From: Daejeonella rubra | GTDB taxonomy: Bacteria; Bacteroidota; Bacteroidia; Sphingobacteriales; Sphingobacteriaceae | DNA: 64,000 bases | Direction of reading: 5' to 3' | NCBI RefSeq assembly: GCF_900103545.1 | Contig: NZ_FNHH01000002.1 | Location: 124,001-188,000, forward strand | Part shown: piece by piece, positions 34,365 to 42,878 of the stretch | How positions within the stretch are numbered: the stretch's first letter is position 1 | How the letters are laid out: every line of letters begins with the position of its first letter | Program-made: the position numbers and the translations under genes | The notes under the pieces: model-generated | Databases searched by the model: none | Seen by the model: only the letters and a program-made list of their open reading frames with translations | Told to the model about the DNA's origin: nothing

Positions 34365-35140
34365 TGAATATAGTATTAGTGGGTAGTGGCAATGTGGCTA
34401 CTCAATTAGGCCGGGCCTTTAAAATGGCCGGACAGGATATTGTTCAGGTTTGGAGCAGGAACATTGATCATGCACGTGAGTTGGCAGATACTTTGGCTTC
34501 AGAACCGATTTCTGATCTGTTTGATCTGGATAAAAACGCAGATCTATACATTATTTCTGTTAAAGACGAAGCCATTAAGCAACTGGCCCATGAATTAAAA
34601 GTTGGAGATAAACTGATCGTTCATACTTCCGGATCCACCGGAATGGATGTCCTTGAGGGCTCTTCAACTAAAATTGGTGTTTTTTATCCTTTGCAGACCT
34701 TTTCAAAGGTTAAATCTGTCGATTTCAGGCTAATTCCAATAGCCATTGAAGGAAATACGCCAGAGGTTGCATCAACCATTCATGCTATCGCGGATCGATT
34801 GTCTGAAAAAGTTATCGAATTAAGTTCTGAACAAAGAAAAGCACTTCATATTGCAGCTGTATTTGCATGCAACTTTACCAACCATCTTTTTGCTTTATCG
34901 CAGGAATTACTCAGTGAGCAAAATCTCGATTTTGATCTTTTAAGACCATTGATCACAGAAACTGCCAGCAAAGTTCAATTAAACGATCCGATTACTATGC
35001 AAACAGGCCCTGCAGTACGGAGAGATCAGTCGACAATGGATGCCCATCTTGATTTGCTTAGCGATAAACCTGAGTTGAAAGAGCTTTATCAAAAACTAAG
35101 TCAAAGCATAGTCAATTTACACGAGCGATCTCAAGGCTGA
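34364..35140 (+). CDS. Rossmann-like/DUF2520 oxidoreductase-type protein
   Basis: A 258-residue protein with an N-terminal NADP-binding fold (NIVLVGSGNVATQLGRAF) like pyrroline-5-carboxylate reductase or F420-dependent NADP reductase, and a C-terminal all-helical DUF2520 domain (RKALHIAAVFACNFTNHLFALSQELL). Members are conserved in Bacteroidota but have no assigned reaction. It starts inside the ccmF stop codon (TGATG), so it is translationally coupled to ccmF. Confidence 0.83.
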   Translation: MNIVLVGSGNVATQLGRAFKMAGQDIVQVWSRNIDHARELADTLASEPISDLFDLDKNADLYIISVKDEAIKQLAHELKVGDKLIVHTSGSTGMDVLEGSSTKIGVFYPLQTFSKVKSVDFRLIPIAIEGNTPEVASTIHAIADRLSEKVIELSSEQRKALHIAAVFACNFTNHLFALSQELLSEQNLDFDLLRPLITETASKVQLNDPITMQTGPAVRRDQSTMDAHLDLLSDKPELKELYQKLSQSIVNLHERSQG

Positions 35141-35151
35141 ATTTAAATTGC

Positions 35152-35159
35152 TATTTTTG
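35152..35159 (+). promoter_or_regulatory. Candidate -7 box of the ferredoxin gene
   Basis: TATTTTTG matches TAnnTTTG and ends five bases before the ferredoxin ATG. A transcript from it would be nearly leaderless. Confidence 0.45.
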
Positions 35160-35164
35160 CAACA

Positions 35165-35497
35165 ATGAACATTTTCAAGTTAAAAATCAATTTTGAGGAA
35201 ACTTCAAAGCCATCTTTGGAGTTACCCATTGCTGAAGGAGAATCAGTTTTGGATGTCTGTCTCGATAATGGGATAGAATTACAACATAATTGTGGAGGAG
35301 TTTGCGGATGCAGTACTTGTCAGGTTTATGTTAATTCCGGTATGGATTTCCTTCAGGAGATATCAGATAAAGAGGAAGATTTTATTGACCGGGCAGTTAA
35401 TCCACGTATAAACTCACGTTTAGGTTGTCAGTGTGTAGTTATCGATGGGAATATCGAGGTTACACTTCCGGATCAGCATCAATTTTTAGGACATTAA
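35165..35497 (+). CDS. fdx: Adrenodoxin-type 2Fe-2S ferredoxin
   Basis: Electron carrier, 110 residues. The cluster ligands are Cys43, Cys49, Cys52 (CX5CX2C, in NCGGVCGCSTC) and Cys88 in RLGCQC. This is the vertebrate-adrenodoxin/ISC ferredoxin pattern. Two extra cysteines (47 and 90) are present. It lies 12 bases before iscX, the order found at the end of proteobacterial isc operons, so a role in Fe-S assembly is likely. Confidence 0.9.
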   Translation: MNIFKLKINFEETSKPSLELPIAEGESVLDVCLDNGIELQHNCGGVCGCSTCQVYVNSGMDFLQEISDKEEDFIDRAVNPRINSRLGCQCVVIDGNIEVTLPDQHQFLGH

Positions 35498-35509
35498 TAA
35501 GGTTTACAA

Positions 35510-35752
35510 ATGGCAAACGACAAATTTGAATTACCAATTCACTGGAAAGATCACGAAGATATTGCTATGGGACTTTACGAAAAGTTCGGTGATGATTTTG
35601 GTGAATCCCAGATCTATAGAATACGCTTTACAGATCTGCTTGAGTGGATCTTAAGTCTTCCTAATTTTGTGGGTACCCGCGAAGAAAGTACTGAAGGTCA
35701 TTTAGAACAGATCCAGTCTGCCTGGGTTTACGAATGGCGCGATAACCAATAA
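35510..35752 (+). CDS. iscX: Fe-S assembly accessory protein IscX
   Basis: An 80-residue acidic protein matching IscX, which binds the cysteine desulfurase IscS and modulates cluster assembly. Diagnostic stretches are HWKDHEDIAMGLYEKFGDDF, RIRFTDLLEWILSLPNF, and the C-terminal IQSAWVYEW. It follows the ferredoxin gene by 12 bases, as in isc operons. No iscS, iscU or hscB is in the window. Confidence 0.88.
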   Translation: MANDKFELPIHWKDHEDIAMGLYEKFGDDFGESQIYRIRFTDLLEWILSLPNFVGTREESTEGHLEQIQSAWVYEWRDNQ

Positions 35753-35758
35753 GATTTC

Positions 35759-35856
35759 GGAAGTTGGAGGTCGGAAGTCAGAGGTCTGATGTCGGAAGTC
35801 TGAAGTCGGAAATCATACCTCAGTCCTCATACTTAAGTCCTCAGTCCTCATACCTC
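35759..35856. repeat. Fourteen-unit heptamer repeat before kdsC
   Basis: Fourteen consecutive 7-base units with no break in register. The first eight are of the GGAAGTC type (variants TGAAGTC, GGAGGTC), the last six of the AGTCCTC/ATACCTC type. The two halves are partly complementary (GAGGTC against GACCTC-like), so a hairpin is possible. It ends 13 bases before the kdsC start. Confidence 0.9.
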
Positions 35857-35869
35857 AAATTTCAACAAT

Positions 35870-36403
35870 ATGTTCCTCGAAAAACTTAAACATCTTAAAG
35901 CTATTGTTCTGGATGTAGACGGTGTTCTTACAAATGGAATTTTGCTGCTTACCGAATCCGGAGAGCAACTCAGACAATTTAATATTAAGGATGGCTATGC
36001 TTTGCAGCTTGCCGTAAAAAAGGGAATTAAGATCGCAGCTCTGTCTGGCGCACGCTCTAAGGGTGTTGAACATCGTTTAAGGGGTCTGGGCATTCAGGAT
36101 GTTTTTCTGGGACTTGACTCAAAGCTTGAAGTTTATACAAATTACCTGCTTCAGAATGACCTGACTCCTGATCAGGTATTATTTATGGGCGATGATATTC
36201 CCGATCTTCAGGTTATGAAACTTGCTGGTCTTGCTGTTTGTCCTTTGGATGCTGTGGAGGAAATAAAAGCTATTTCACACTATATTTCTTCCAAAAATGG
36301 AGGCGAAGGATGTGTCAGAGATATTGTTGAGAAGGTCTTAAAGATTCAGAACTTATGGATGGATACGGATCCTTCTGCTGCTGATGGATCTGGAACAGTT
36401 TAA
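35870..36403 (+). CDS. kdsC: KdsC-type HAD phosphatase (KDO-8-phosphate phosphatase)
   Basis: HAD phosphatase that dephosphorylates KDO 8-phosphate for lipopolysaccharide core synthesis. The 177-residue, cap-less protein has Asp15 and Asp17 in VLDVDGVLTNG, Ser/Lys in LSGARSKGVEHR and FLGLDSKLEVY, and the metal Asp pair in FMGDDIPDLQVMKLAG. GGEGCVRDIVEKVL is the typical KdsC C-terminal tetramer arm. It follows iscX after a heptamer repeat. No kdsA or kdsB is nearby. Confidence 0.9.
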   Translation: MFLEKLKHLKAIVLDVDGVLTNGILLLTESGEQLRQFNIKDGYALQLAVKKGIKIAALSGARSKGVEHRLRGLGIQDVFLGLDSKLEVYTNYLLQNDLTPDQVLFMGDDIPDLQVMKLAGLAVCPLDAVEEIKAISHYISSKNGGEGCVRDIVEKVLKIQNLWMDTDPSAADGSGTV

Positions 36404-36459
36404 TTTTCTTAGGATTAAACTTTTTGTTTATATTTCTGTCCTATCAAAAAACTAAACAG

Positions 36460-36819
36460 ATGAAAAGACTATTTATTATTTTCGGACTCTTCCTTAGTTT
36501 CACAACTATTGCAAGTGCTCAGGGCAGAATGCAAATGGGAACACCTGAAGAAAGAGCAACACGTCAGCTTTCACAACTAGAATCTTTAAAACTCAGTCAG
36601 GAGCAGAAAGTAAAATTGGCTTCTGTTTTTCTTTGGTCGGCGACTAAGGTTGACAGTATTAGAACATCACTTAATGGTGATTTTGAGGCAATGCGTCCAA
36701 AGATGATGCCTGTTCAGGTTGAAACTAATAAAATGGTCAATTTGATTTTGAATGAAGAGCAAAAAAAGGCTTATGAAGCGATCCTGGAAGAGCGCCGCAG
36801 CAGAATGAGAAATAACTAA
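36460..36819 (+). CDS. Small exported Spy/CpxP-like protein
   Basis: A 119-residue protein with a signal peptide (MKRLFIIFGLFLSFTTIASAQG) and a helical, charged mature part. LSQLESLKLSQEQKVKLASVF and LILNEEQKKAYEAILEERRSRM are two LTxxQ-like stretches, as in Spy/CpxP periplasmic chaperones and related Bacteroidota proteins. I start at the ATG at 36460 because it gives the signal peptide. It may act in periplasmic stress, which is inference. A strong terminator follows. Confidence 0.72.
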   Translation: MKRLFIIFGLFLSFTTIASAQGRMQMGTPEERATRQLSQLESLKLSQEQKVKLASVFLWSATKVDSIRTSLNGDFEAMRPKMMPVQVETNKMVNLILNEEQKKAYEAILEERRSRMRNN

Positions 36820-36838
36820 TTTTAGATTTTATATGATT

Positions 36839-36870
36839 GAAAAGCGGCTTCTGGCCGCTTTTCTTATTTT
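36839..36870 (+). terminator. Terminator after the Spy-like gene
   Basis: AAAAGCGGC and GCCGCTTTT form a 9-base-pair stem with a short TTCTG loop, followed by CTTATTTTTG. The T-rich end overlaps the candidate promoter of maf. Confidence 0.82.
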
Positions 36871-36872
36871 TG
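36865..36872 (+). promoter_or_regulatory. Candidate -7 box of maf
   Basis: TATTTTTG matches TAnnTTTG, 11 bases before the maf ATG. It lies in the T tract of the preceding terminator, so the match may be chance. Confidence 0.3.
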
Positions 36873-36882
36873 CTGAAATTTT

Positions 36883-37464
36883 ATGGATATGATCGAAAAA
36901 TTCCCTCCTATTATATTGGCTTCCAAATCACCACGCAGACAGGAATTGCTTCAGCTGATGGGAATTGATTTCACTGTCGTTCTAAAGGATGTTGATGAAA
37001 GTTATCCTGCCGGACTATCACCATCAGAGATAGCAGTTCATATTGCAGAAAAAAAAGTGAGAGCATTTGATGAAGCGATAAGCAATGAAATTGTCATAAC
37101 AGCTGATACGATCGTTTCGCTTGAGGGACGAATTCTTGGTAAACCTGAAAATGCAGATCATGCTTTTGAAATCCTTTCGGATCTTTCCGGGAAAAGACAT
37201 GAGGTTATTACAGCGGTAAGCTTGCTAAAACATCATCAGGTTAAAAGTTTTTTCGAGGTTTCTGAAGTATTCTTTAAACCCATTAGTGCTGAACAGATCA
37301 GTTATTATATTTCTACTTACCATCCAATGGATAAGGCAGGAGCTTATGGCATTCAGGAATGGATCGGGCTTGTTGCTGTTGAGAAGATCATTGGTTCCTA
37401 TAGTAATATTGTCGGACTTCCAACGCACCGGCTGTATGAGGAGTTATGCATGCTTGTTGATTGA
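36883..37464 (+). CDS. maf: Maf-family nucleoside triphosphate pyrophosphatase
   Basis: Hydrolyses non-canonical or surplus nucleoside triphosphates to the monophosphates. The 193-residue protein has the signature LASKSPRRQELLQLMG at residues 13-28, the catalytic Asp in VITADTIVSLEGRILGKP, SGKRHEVITAVSL, and DKAGAYGIQEWIG. It lies 480 bases after kdsC, probably from its own promoter, and converges on the ppx gene. Confidence 0.92.
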   Translation: MDMIEKFPPIILASKSPRRQELLQLMGIDFTVVLKDVDESYPAGLSPSEIAVHIAEKKVRAFDEAISNEIVITADTIVSLEGRILGKPENADHAFEILSDLSGKRHEVITAVSLLKHHQVKSFFEVSEVFFKPISAEQISYYISTYHPMDKAGAYGIQEWIGLVAVEKIIGSYSNIVGLPTHRLYEELCMLVD

Positions 37465-37482
37465 TCTCCTCGGGTACAGAAA

Positions 37483-38394
37483 TCATATCATTTCAAATAG
37501 TATTCCTTCTTTCAGGGAATACGTTGAAAGTTTTAGAGCTTTAAACGTGTAAGTATTGAGGATATATCGGGTTAATAATGTTGCGACAACAATCATATCT
37601 ACCCTAACTGCTGGAATGCTAGCGGTCATAGCCCGTTCTTCATGACTACTGCCAATGATGAATTTTGCTATTCTTTCGAATTGATTTAGTTCAATATTAA
37701 ATTCAGGTTTTTCGAATAGGATACTGAATTCCGGATCGATCATGCTAGCAAATGTTTCAAATGCCCCGGCTGAGCCTATAAGTTGTATTGGTTTGTAAAT
37801 ATCCAACTGAATTTTTAAATCGCTAAGAATGGAATTCAGAAAGGAATAGAGCTCGTTTATATTCGATTCAGAAATCGGGTCTGATTTGTGAAACTGGTCC
37901 ATAAGCCTTGCTGCTCCTATGTCAAAGCTTTTTTTCCAGAATATCTGATCTTTATCGCAAATGATAAATTCAACACTTCCACCACCAATATCCATGATCA
38001 AACTGTTTTGGTCTTTCATGTTGAGCGCTGCCCGAACACCAGAAAAGATCAATTCTGCTTCCCGGTTTCCGTCTATTATTTCTATTTCTATTCCTGTTTC
38101 TGCCAAAACTTGCCTGATAAATTCAGCGCCATTTGAAGCAGATCGTAATGCAGAGGTGGCAACAGCTTTAACCTGAACTGCCTTATGTTGATCAATGTTC
38201 TTCTTAAACTGCCTGAGGGCAGAAATGCCACGTTCAAAAGCCGAAATAGTGATTTGGCCATCTCTCATTCCCCCTTCGCCAAGTTTCACTGGAATGGTTT
38301 CCTGAAATATGATTTCCGGTCTTTTCACATTAAGCTCTGCAATCAGTAAATGAAAGGTATTGGTACCCAGATCAATGATGGCAATGGAATTCAT
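37483..38394 (-). CDS. Ppx/GppA-type phosphatase
   Basis: Exopolyphosphatase or pppGpp phosphatase of the ASKHA fold, 303 residues, the short form without the C-terminal HD-like domains of E. coli Ppx. Motifs are AIIDLGTNTFHLLIAE at the N-terminus, AVATSALRSASNGAEFI, and the second phosphate loop IMDIGGGSVEFIICD. The start ATG at 38394 is followed upstream by a heptamer repeat four bases away. Whether polyphosphate or pppGpp is the substrate cannot be told. Confidence 0.88.
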   Translation of the reverse strand: MNSIAIIDLGTNTFHLLIAELNVKRPEIIFQETIPVKLGEGGMRDGQITISAFERGISALRQFKKNIDQHKAVQVKAVATSALRSASNGAEFIRQVLAETGIEIEIIDGNREAELIFSGVRAALNMKDQNSLIMDIGGGSVEFIICDKDQIFWKKSFDIGAARLMDQFHKSDPISESNINELYSFLNSILSDLKIQLDIYKPIQLIGSAGAFETFASMIDPEFSILFEKPEFNIELNQFERIAKFIIGSSHEERAMTASIPAVRVDMIVVATLLTRYILNTYTFKALKLSTYSLKEGILFEMI

Positions 38395-38729
38395 TGGTGA
38401 GTTGTAAGTATTAAGTTATAAGTTTTAAGTAATAAGTTTTAAGAAATTAGTAATAAGTTATATGTTAAAGGCGAATTTTGCCGCTTGTTGTTAACTTTCA
38501 GCTTTCTCATTTCAGCTTTTAACTTTCAGTCAAAAGACAAATTTTATCTACAGCAGAATTAAATACTTATAACATAATACTTACAACTAATTAATTAATA
38601 AGTTAACAATGGAGCATAAATTTAGCTTTTACCTTTCAGCTTTCGCCTTTCAGCCAAAAAGCTAAATTTTATCTACAGCAGAATTAAATACTTACAACTT
38701 AATACTTACAACTTATAACTATAAAAACC
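38395..38729. repeat. Repeat-filled intergenic region (335 bases)
   Basis: There is no gene here. Nine heptamers of the TAAGTTA type run from 38398 to 38460. TTCAGCT-type heptamers occur at 38490-38531 and 38621-38655, and ATACTTA/CAACTTA types at 38563-38590 and 38688-38722. An identical 31-base sequence (AAATTTTATCTACAGCAGAA and on) occurs at 38539-38569 and 38664-38694, 125 bases apart. A stretch with heptamers on both sides has therefore been duplicated and has since diverged. Confidence 0.88.
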
Positions 38730-40034
38730 TCACTCCCTATACATAAACCACTTACCCAACTCCTTAAAGCTTACCTTTTTTCCATACATCAGAATGCCGA
38801 CCCGGTAAATACGTGATGCGACCCATGTAGTAAATATAAATCCTCCGATCAGCAGGAAAATGGATAAGGCGAGTTCCCAGTTTGGAACCCCGAATGGAAG
38901 TCTGACCATCATGGCAATAGGTGAAGTAAAAGGAATAATACTGAGCCAGAATGATAAACTGCTGTCAGGATTGTTTACAATAAAGCTAAATGACATGATA
39001 TAGGTAAAAAGAAGGGGCAGGGTAATTGGCAGCATAAATTGCTGGGTTTCCGTATCACTGTCTACCGCTGATCCCACCGCCGCGAAAAGAGCAGAGTAAA
39101 GCATATACCCACCAAGGAAAAATATGATGAATACAGGTAGAATATACGTCCATTGAACCGTTTGAACTGCCTTAACAATATCCATTCCAGGACCGTCATT
39201 TTGAACTGTCTCCATCTGTTTAGACATTGGCATTTCTGATTTCACCTGCTCAACTTTATCCTTAAATAAGATAGTTGTGGCAAGGGTCATTAGGCTTGCT
39301 GAAAGCACTATCCACAACATAAATTGAGTTAAACCAACTAATCCAATCCCAATGATTTTACCCATCATAAGCTGGAATGGTTTTACGGATGAAATTACCA
39401 CCTCAACAATTCTGCTTGTCTTTTCTTCAATAATGCCTCTCATTACCTGAATGCCATAAATAAAGAGTGACATATAGATCAGTATTGCAGCAGCAAAGCC
39501 AACTGCCATTGCGGCACCAGAACTACTGTCTTTCTCACCTTCAATGGTTAGTTCTTTAGATACTACAGACAGATTAGGCTTGATTTTGTCGAGAGTTTCT
39601 GAATCTATGCCTGCATCTTTTAATAGCTTAATGCGCATTTGGTCGTTTAACTGCCTTTCTATGGTACTGATGACAGATAATCCGGCCTTTTTCTGCGCGA
39701 ACATCTCAATACTACCTCCGGTACTGATATCTTTTGGAATATAAAGTACGAATGCATCTTCGTTATTAATTACCTTCTTTTTGGCTTCAGTTAATGAAAG
39801 TTCAGATGCCTCGAAATTTACAGACTTTTTATCTTCAAAGTTCTTGTTAAATATTCCGCTTTCATCTATTACCTCAACTGTTGGAATATTATCCCCTCCA
39901 CTCATTGATAAAGCAAATATCAGGGCATACATTCCGATGATAAGCATTGGAACCAGAAAGGTCATTATCAGGAACGACTTCTTTTTAACCCTGCTGAAAT
40001 ATTCTCTTTTTATTATTAGTAGCGTTTTGTTCAT
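38730..40034 (-). CDS. ABC-2 type transporter permease (NatB-like)
   Basis: Inner-membrane permease of an ABC exporter, 434 residues. One helix at the N-terminus (KSFLIMTFLVPMLIIGMYALIFAL) is followed by a large extracytoplasmic domain (about 50-180) and five or six C-terminal helices, the NatB/YhaP layout. It contains the family stretch GIIEEKTSRIVEVVISSVKPFQLMMGK. The ATPase gene lies 9 bases upstream. The substrate (Na+, drug or lipid-like) is unknown. Confidence 0.87.
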   Translation of the reverse strand: MNKTLLIIKREYFSRVKKKSFLIMTFLVPMLIIGMYALIFALSMSGGDNIPTVEVIDESGIFNKNFEDKKSVNFEASELSLTEAKKKVINNEDAFVLYIPKDISTGGSIEMFAQKKAGLSVISTIERQLNDQMRIKLLKDAGIDSETLDKIKPNLSVVSKELTIEGEKDSSSGAAMAVGFAAAILIYMSLFIYGIQVMRGIIEEKTSRIVEVVISSVKPFQLMMGKIIGIGLVGLTQFMLWIVLSASLMTLATTILFKDKVEQVKSEMPMSKQMETVQNDGPGMDIVKAVQTVQWTYILPVFIIFFLGGYMLYSALFAAVGSAVDSDTETQQFMLPITLPLLFTYIMSFSFIVNNPDSSLSFWLSIIPFTSPIAMMVRLPFGVPNWELALSIFLLIGGFIFTTWVASRIYRVGILMYGKKVSFKELGKWFMYRE

Positions 40035-40043
40035 GATGAAGAA

Positions 40044-40940
40044 TTAATTTTTAACGTTCTGAATAAAGATGTCGTTCATGCTTGGGATGATCTCCATAAG
40101 TTCAGTGATCTGCACTTGAGGGATTAAAAAATTAAGCAGATCGTTGACTGAATATTTCGGATTGATCTGAATGGTCAGATGGGTGATCCCATCTTCGATT
40201 TTTTCATCATTGATACTGAATATTGGATTCTCCGGAGCATTGATTCTTCCTGTAAATGCGATCCGGTAGGTATTATTTCTATAGATGTTCTTGATATCCT
40301 TAACTTTCCCATCAAGTATTTTTTTCGATTTATGAATCAGGGCAATGCTATCACATAATTGTTCAACCGACTCCATCCGGTGCGTAGAAAAGATAATGGT
40401 AGCACCTTTACTATTTAATTCAAGTATCTCATTGGTAATAAGTTGGGCATTTACCGGATCAAAGCCTGAAAAAGGTTCATCCAGAATAATAAGTTCAGGA
40501 CCGTGTACCACAGTAGCAATGAATTGAACTTTCTGCTGCATTCCTTTACTCAGATCCTCCACTTTCTTATTCCACCAGCTCTGGATGCCCATTTTTTCAA
40601 ACCAAAATTTGATTCTGGCTGTAGCATCCGATTTTGAAAGTCCTTTGAGCTGTGCCAGATAAAGCATTTGCTCACCTATTTCCATTTTCTTGTATAATCC
40701 GCGCTCTTCCGGCAGGTAGCCAATAGTGGATATATGTGATGGATTTAATTTCTCCCCATTCAGAAATATCTCACCCTGATCGGGCGCAGTGATCTGATTG
40801 ATGATACGAATCAGCGAGGTTTTGCCTGCACCGTTCGGACCCAGGAGCCCGAAAATAGATCCTTTTTCTACCTCAATAGAAACATTATCTAAAGCACGAT
40901 GGTTAGCATATTGCTTAACGATATTTCTGATACTCAGCAT
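40044..40940 (-). CDS. ABC transporter ATP-binding protein (NatA-like)
   Basis: ATPase for the ABC-2 exporter, 298 residues. Walker A GLLGPNGAGKTSLIRI (about 32-47), signature LSKGMQQKVQFIATVVHGP, Walker B LIILDEPFSGFDPVN and the switch His in FSTHRMES are all intact. A C-terminal ~80-residue extension follows, with a DUF4162-like sheet (ITHLTIQINPKYSVNDLLNFL). It is followed after 9 bases by the permease gene. Confidence 0.92.
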   Translation of the reverse strand: MLSIRNIVKQYANHRALDNVSIEVEKGSIFGLLGPNGAGKTSLIRIINQITAPDQGEIFLNGEKLNPSHISTIGYLPEERGLYKKMEIGEQMLYLAQLKGLSKSDATARIKFWFEKMGIQSWWNKKVEDLSKGMQQKVQFIATVVHGPELIILDEPFSGFDPVNAQLITNEILELNSKGATIIFSTHRMESVEQLCDSIALIHKSKKILDGKVKDIKNIYRNNTYRIAFTGRINAPENPIFSINDEKIEDGITHLTIQINPKYSVNDLLNFLIPQVQITELMEIIPSMNDIFIQNVKN

Positions 40941-41154
40941 TTTTTTGATTTATTTTTTTTTGATTTTTAGATACTGCTTTTTACGCTTTGTTACATTTTC
41001 CTGATTAAATAAACCTTCAAAACATAGCAGTCAGTTTAGTTTTTTCAGATTTGTTTATCAGGGTTGACCAGGACGAATTTAGGACAATGCCTGGAAAAAA
41101 AATAGAATGCCGGACCTGCTGAATACGTTCAGCCTGAATTTTGTAAGTTTAATA

Positions 41155-41712
41155 TCAGGTCTTATTTGAGTAATTAATGTTCTTCATCTCGTACAATACA
41201 CAAATTTTAAGCCTTTCATTATTTGTTAACATTGAATGCTCAAACTCGTAAAGTTTTTTCATCCCGATATTGGTCATGATGTGTTCCGACCTCGAATTTA
41301 CTTTTGGCGCTATTGAATAAATTTTTTCAATTTTCAGATCATTAAAAGCATATTCTAAACATTTTTTCGCACCCTCGGTTGCAAAACCTTTATTCCATTC
41401 CGAATTTTTTAGTCTCCAGCCAATGTCTATACAGGGTGTAAATTCAGCTTTATAGTTTTGTTCTGAAAGCCCGATGAAGCCAATAAATTCATTGGTGTCA
41501 AGTTTGTCTACAGCAAAATAACAAAATCCTTTTGCCTCAAACTGTGATCGCATTCTATCGATAAAGTTTAATGTCTGCTCTTTGGAATTTACATCCGGGA
41601 AAAACTCCATGACTTTTTCATCCGCATTGATTCTGGCCATAGGTTCCAGGTCTGATGTTAACCAATTCCTGAATCCTAGTCGCTCTGATTTAAAAATATA
41701 GGTTCTTTTCAC
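41155..41712 (-). CDS. GNAT-family N-acetyltransferase
   Basis: A 185-residue GCN5-like acetyltransferase of the RimJ/RimL type. It has the opening SERLGFRNWLTSDLEPMARIN, the strand pair FAVDKLDTNEFIGFIGLSEQ, and the CoA-binding region NKGFATEGAKKCLEYAF then IYSIAPKVNSRSEHIMTNIGMKKLYEFEH. The start codon is GTG. The acceptor is unknown. It stands alone. Confidence 0.87.
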   Translation of the reverse strand: MKRTYIFKSERLGFRNWLTSDLEPMARINADEKVMEFFPDVNSKEQTLNFIDRMRSQFEAKGFCYFAVDKLDTNEFIGFIGLSEQNYKAEFTPCIDIGWRLKNSEWNKGFATEGAKKCLEYAFNDLKIEKIYSIAPKVNSRSEHIMTNIGMKKLYEFEHSMLTNNERLKICVLYEMKNINYSNKT

Positions 41713-41771
41713 CCCTAAGAAGTCATTTTATGAACATGAAATGATCGCAAAATCCGATATTGCAAATATAA

Positions 41772-42878
41772 TCATGTTTTTTTTTGTCCCCTAAACAGGT
41801 TTTGAAGTCTTTTTGAAAGTAAAACATCTCCTTTACTTTTTTCTTTTTCTATAAGATATCCAAAAGGCTTAAGCGGTGTAACATGGTCGCAAATGATCTT
41901 TACTATCCCTAGCATGGGAATAGCCATGATCATTCCCGGAATTCCCCATATAATTTCCATAAATACAAGAACCAGTATAGTAAACAGAGGATTGATATTT
42001 ACTTCTGATCCAACAACCAATGGTTCCAGAATATAAGTTTGAATGAACTGAATCATCATATATGTAATAAATACTCCAAGAACCATCCCGTTACTTCCGC
42101 CCTGTGAAATAACCATTAAAATGGTAAGGCTTGTACCAGTCAAATTTCCAATGAAGGGAACGATCTCGAGTAATCCACATAATACAGCAAAAAATATGGC
42201 GCTTTCTACTCCAACAATGCTGAAACCTATTCCATACATCAGCCATAGAATGGCAATCATCATCCCAAGTCCGGAAAGATATTTTTGAGAAACTTTACCG
42301 GCATCAGAAATGATCTTTTCTGTTTCTTTAACATCCGTAGCCGGAACAAGCATCAAAATGAATTTCTTTAAATGAGAACGTGAGCTAAGAAATAGAAACA
42401 CGTAAACAAGTACCAGAATACATTTGACCATAATGCCCATCAGGGAACTAAGCAATGATCCTGCTATACCTATTGCCCCAGATCCGCTGGATGGTTGTCC
42501 GTTCATCCATTGCATTTGGGTTTCTTTTGAGATCCCGATATTTTCGGCAACGAATTGCCTGATATCTTCAATAATTTTCTCTATCCGGTTACTTATCTGA
42601 TACAGATTCTCAGATATTCCTGATGCTTGCCATGAAACAAGATAAATAATGCCCCCAAGTATAGATATCAGAAAAAGTAAACATAGTAAGCTTGCTAATG
42701 TTCTGTGAAGGCCTTTGTTTTCAAACCATCTTGATAATGGGACCAACAGCATTGCGAGAAGAGCGCTAATTGCAATCGGAATCAAAAATTGACGGGCAAA
42801 GTATAATCCACTAATAACTAAAAAAATAAAAATAATGACGGAGATACTTTTTACAAGTGATGGTGAGGTATTAAACAT
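41772..42878 (-). CDS. AI-2E family transporter
   Basis: A 368-residue polytopic membrane protein of the AI-2E (TqsA/PerM) family, with seven to eight hydrophobic segments. An N-terminal pair (ISVIIFIFLVISGLYFARQFLIPIAISALLAMLL) is followed by a soluble section, then GLLEIVPFIGNLTGTSLTIL and the conserved LEPLVVGSEVNINPLFTILVLVF. Some members are Na+/H+ antiporters, so quorum-signal export should not be assumed. Confidence 0.88.
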   Translation of the reverse strand: MFNTSPSLVKSISVIIFIFLVISGLYFARQFLIPIAISALLAMLLVPLSRWFENKGLHRTLASLLCLLFLISILGGIIYLVSWQASGISENLYQISNRIEKIIEDIRQFVAENIGISKETQMQWMNGQPSSGSGAIGIAGSLLSSLMGIMVKCILVLVYVFLFLSSRSHLKKFILMLVPATDVKETEKIISDAGKVSQKYLSGLGMMIAILWLMYGIGFSIVGVESAIFFAVLCGLLEIVPFIGNLTGTSLTILMVISQGGSNGMVLGVFITYMMIQFIQTYILEPLVVGSEVNINPLFTILVLVFMEIIWGIPGMIMAIPMLGIVKIICDHVTPLKPFGYLIEKEKSKGDVLLSKRLQNLFRGQKKT

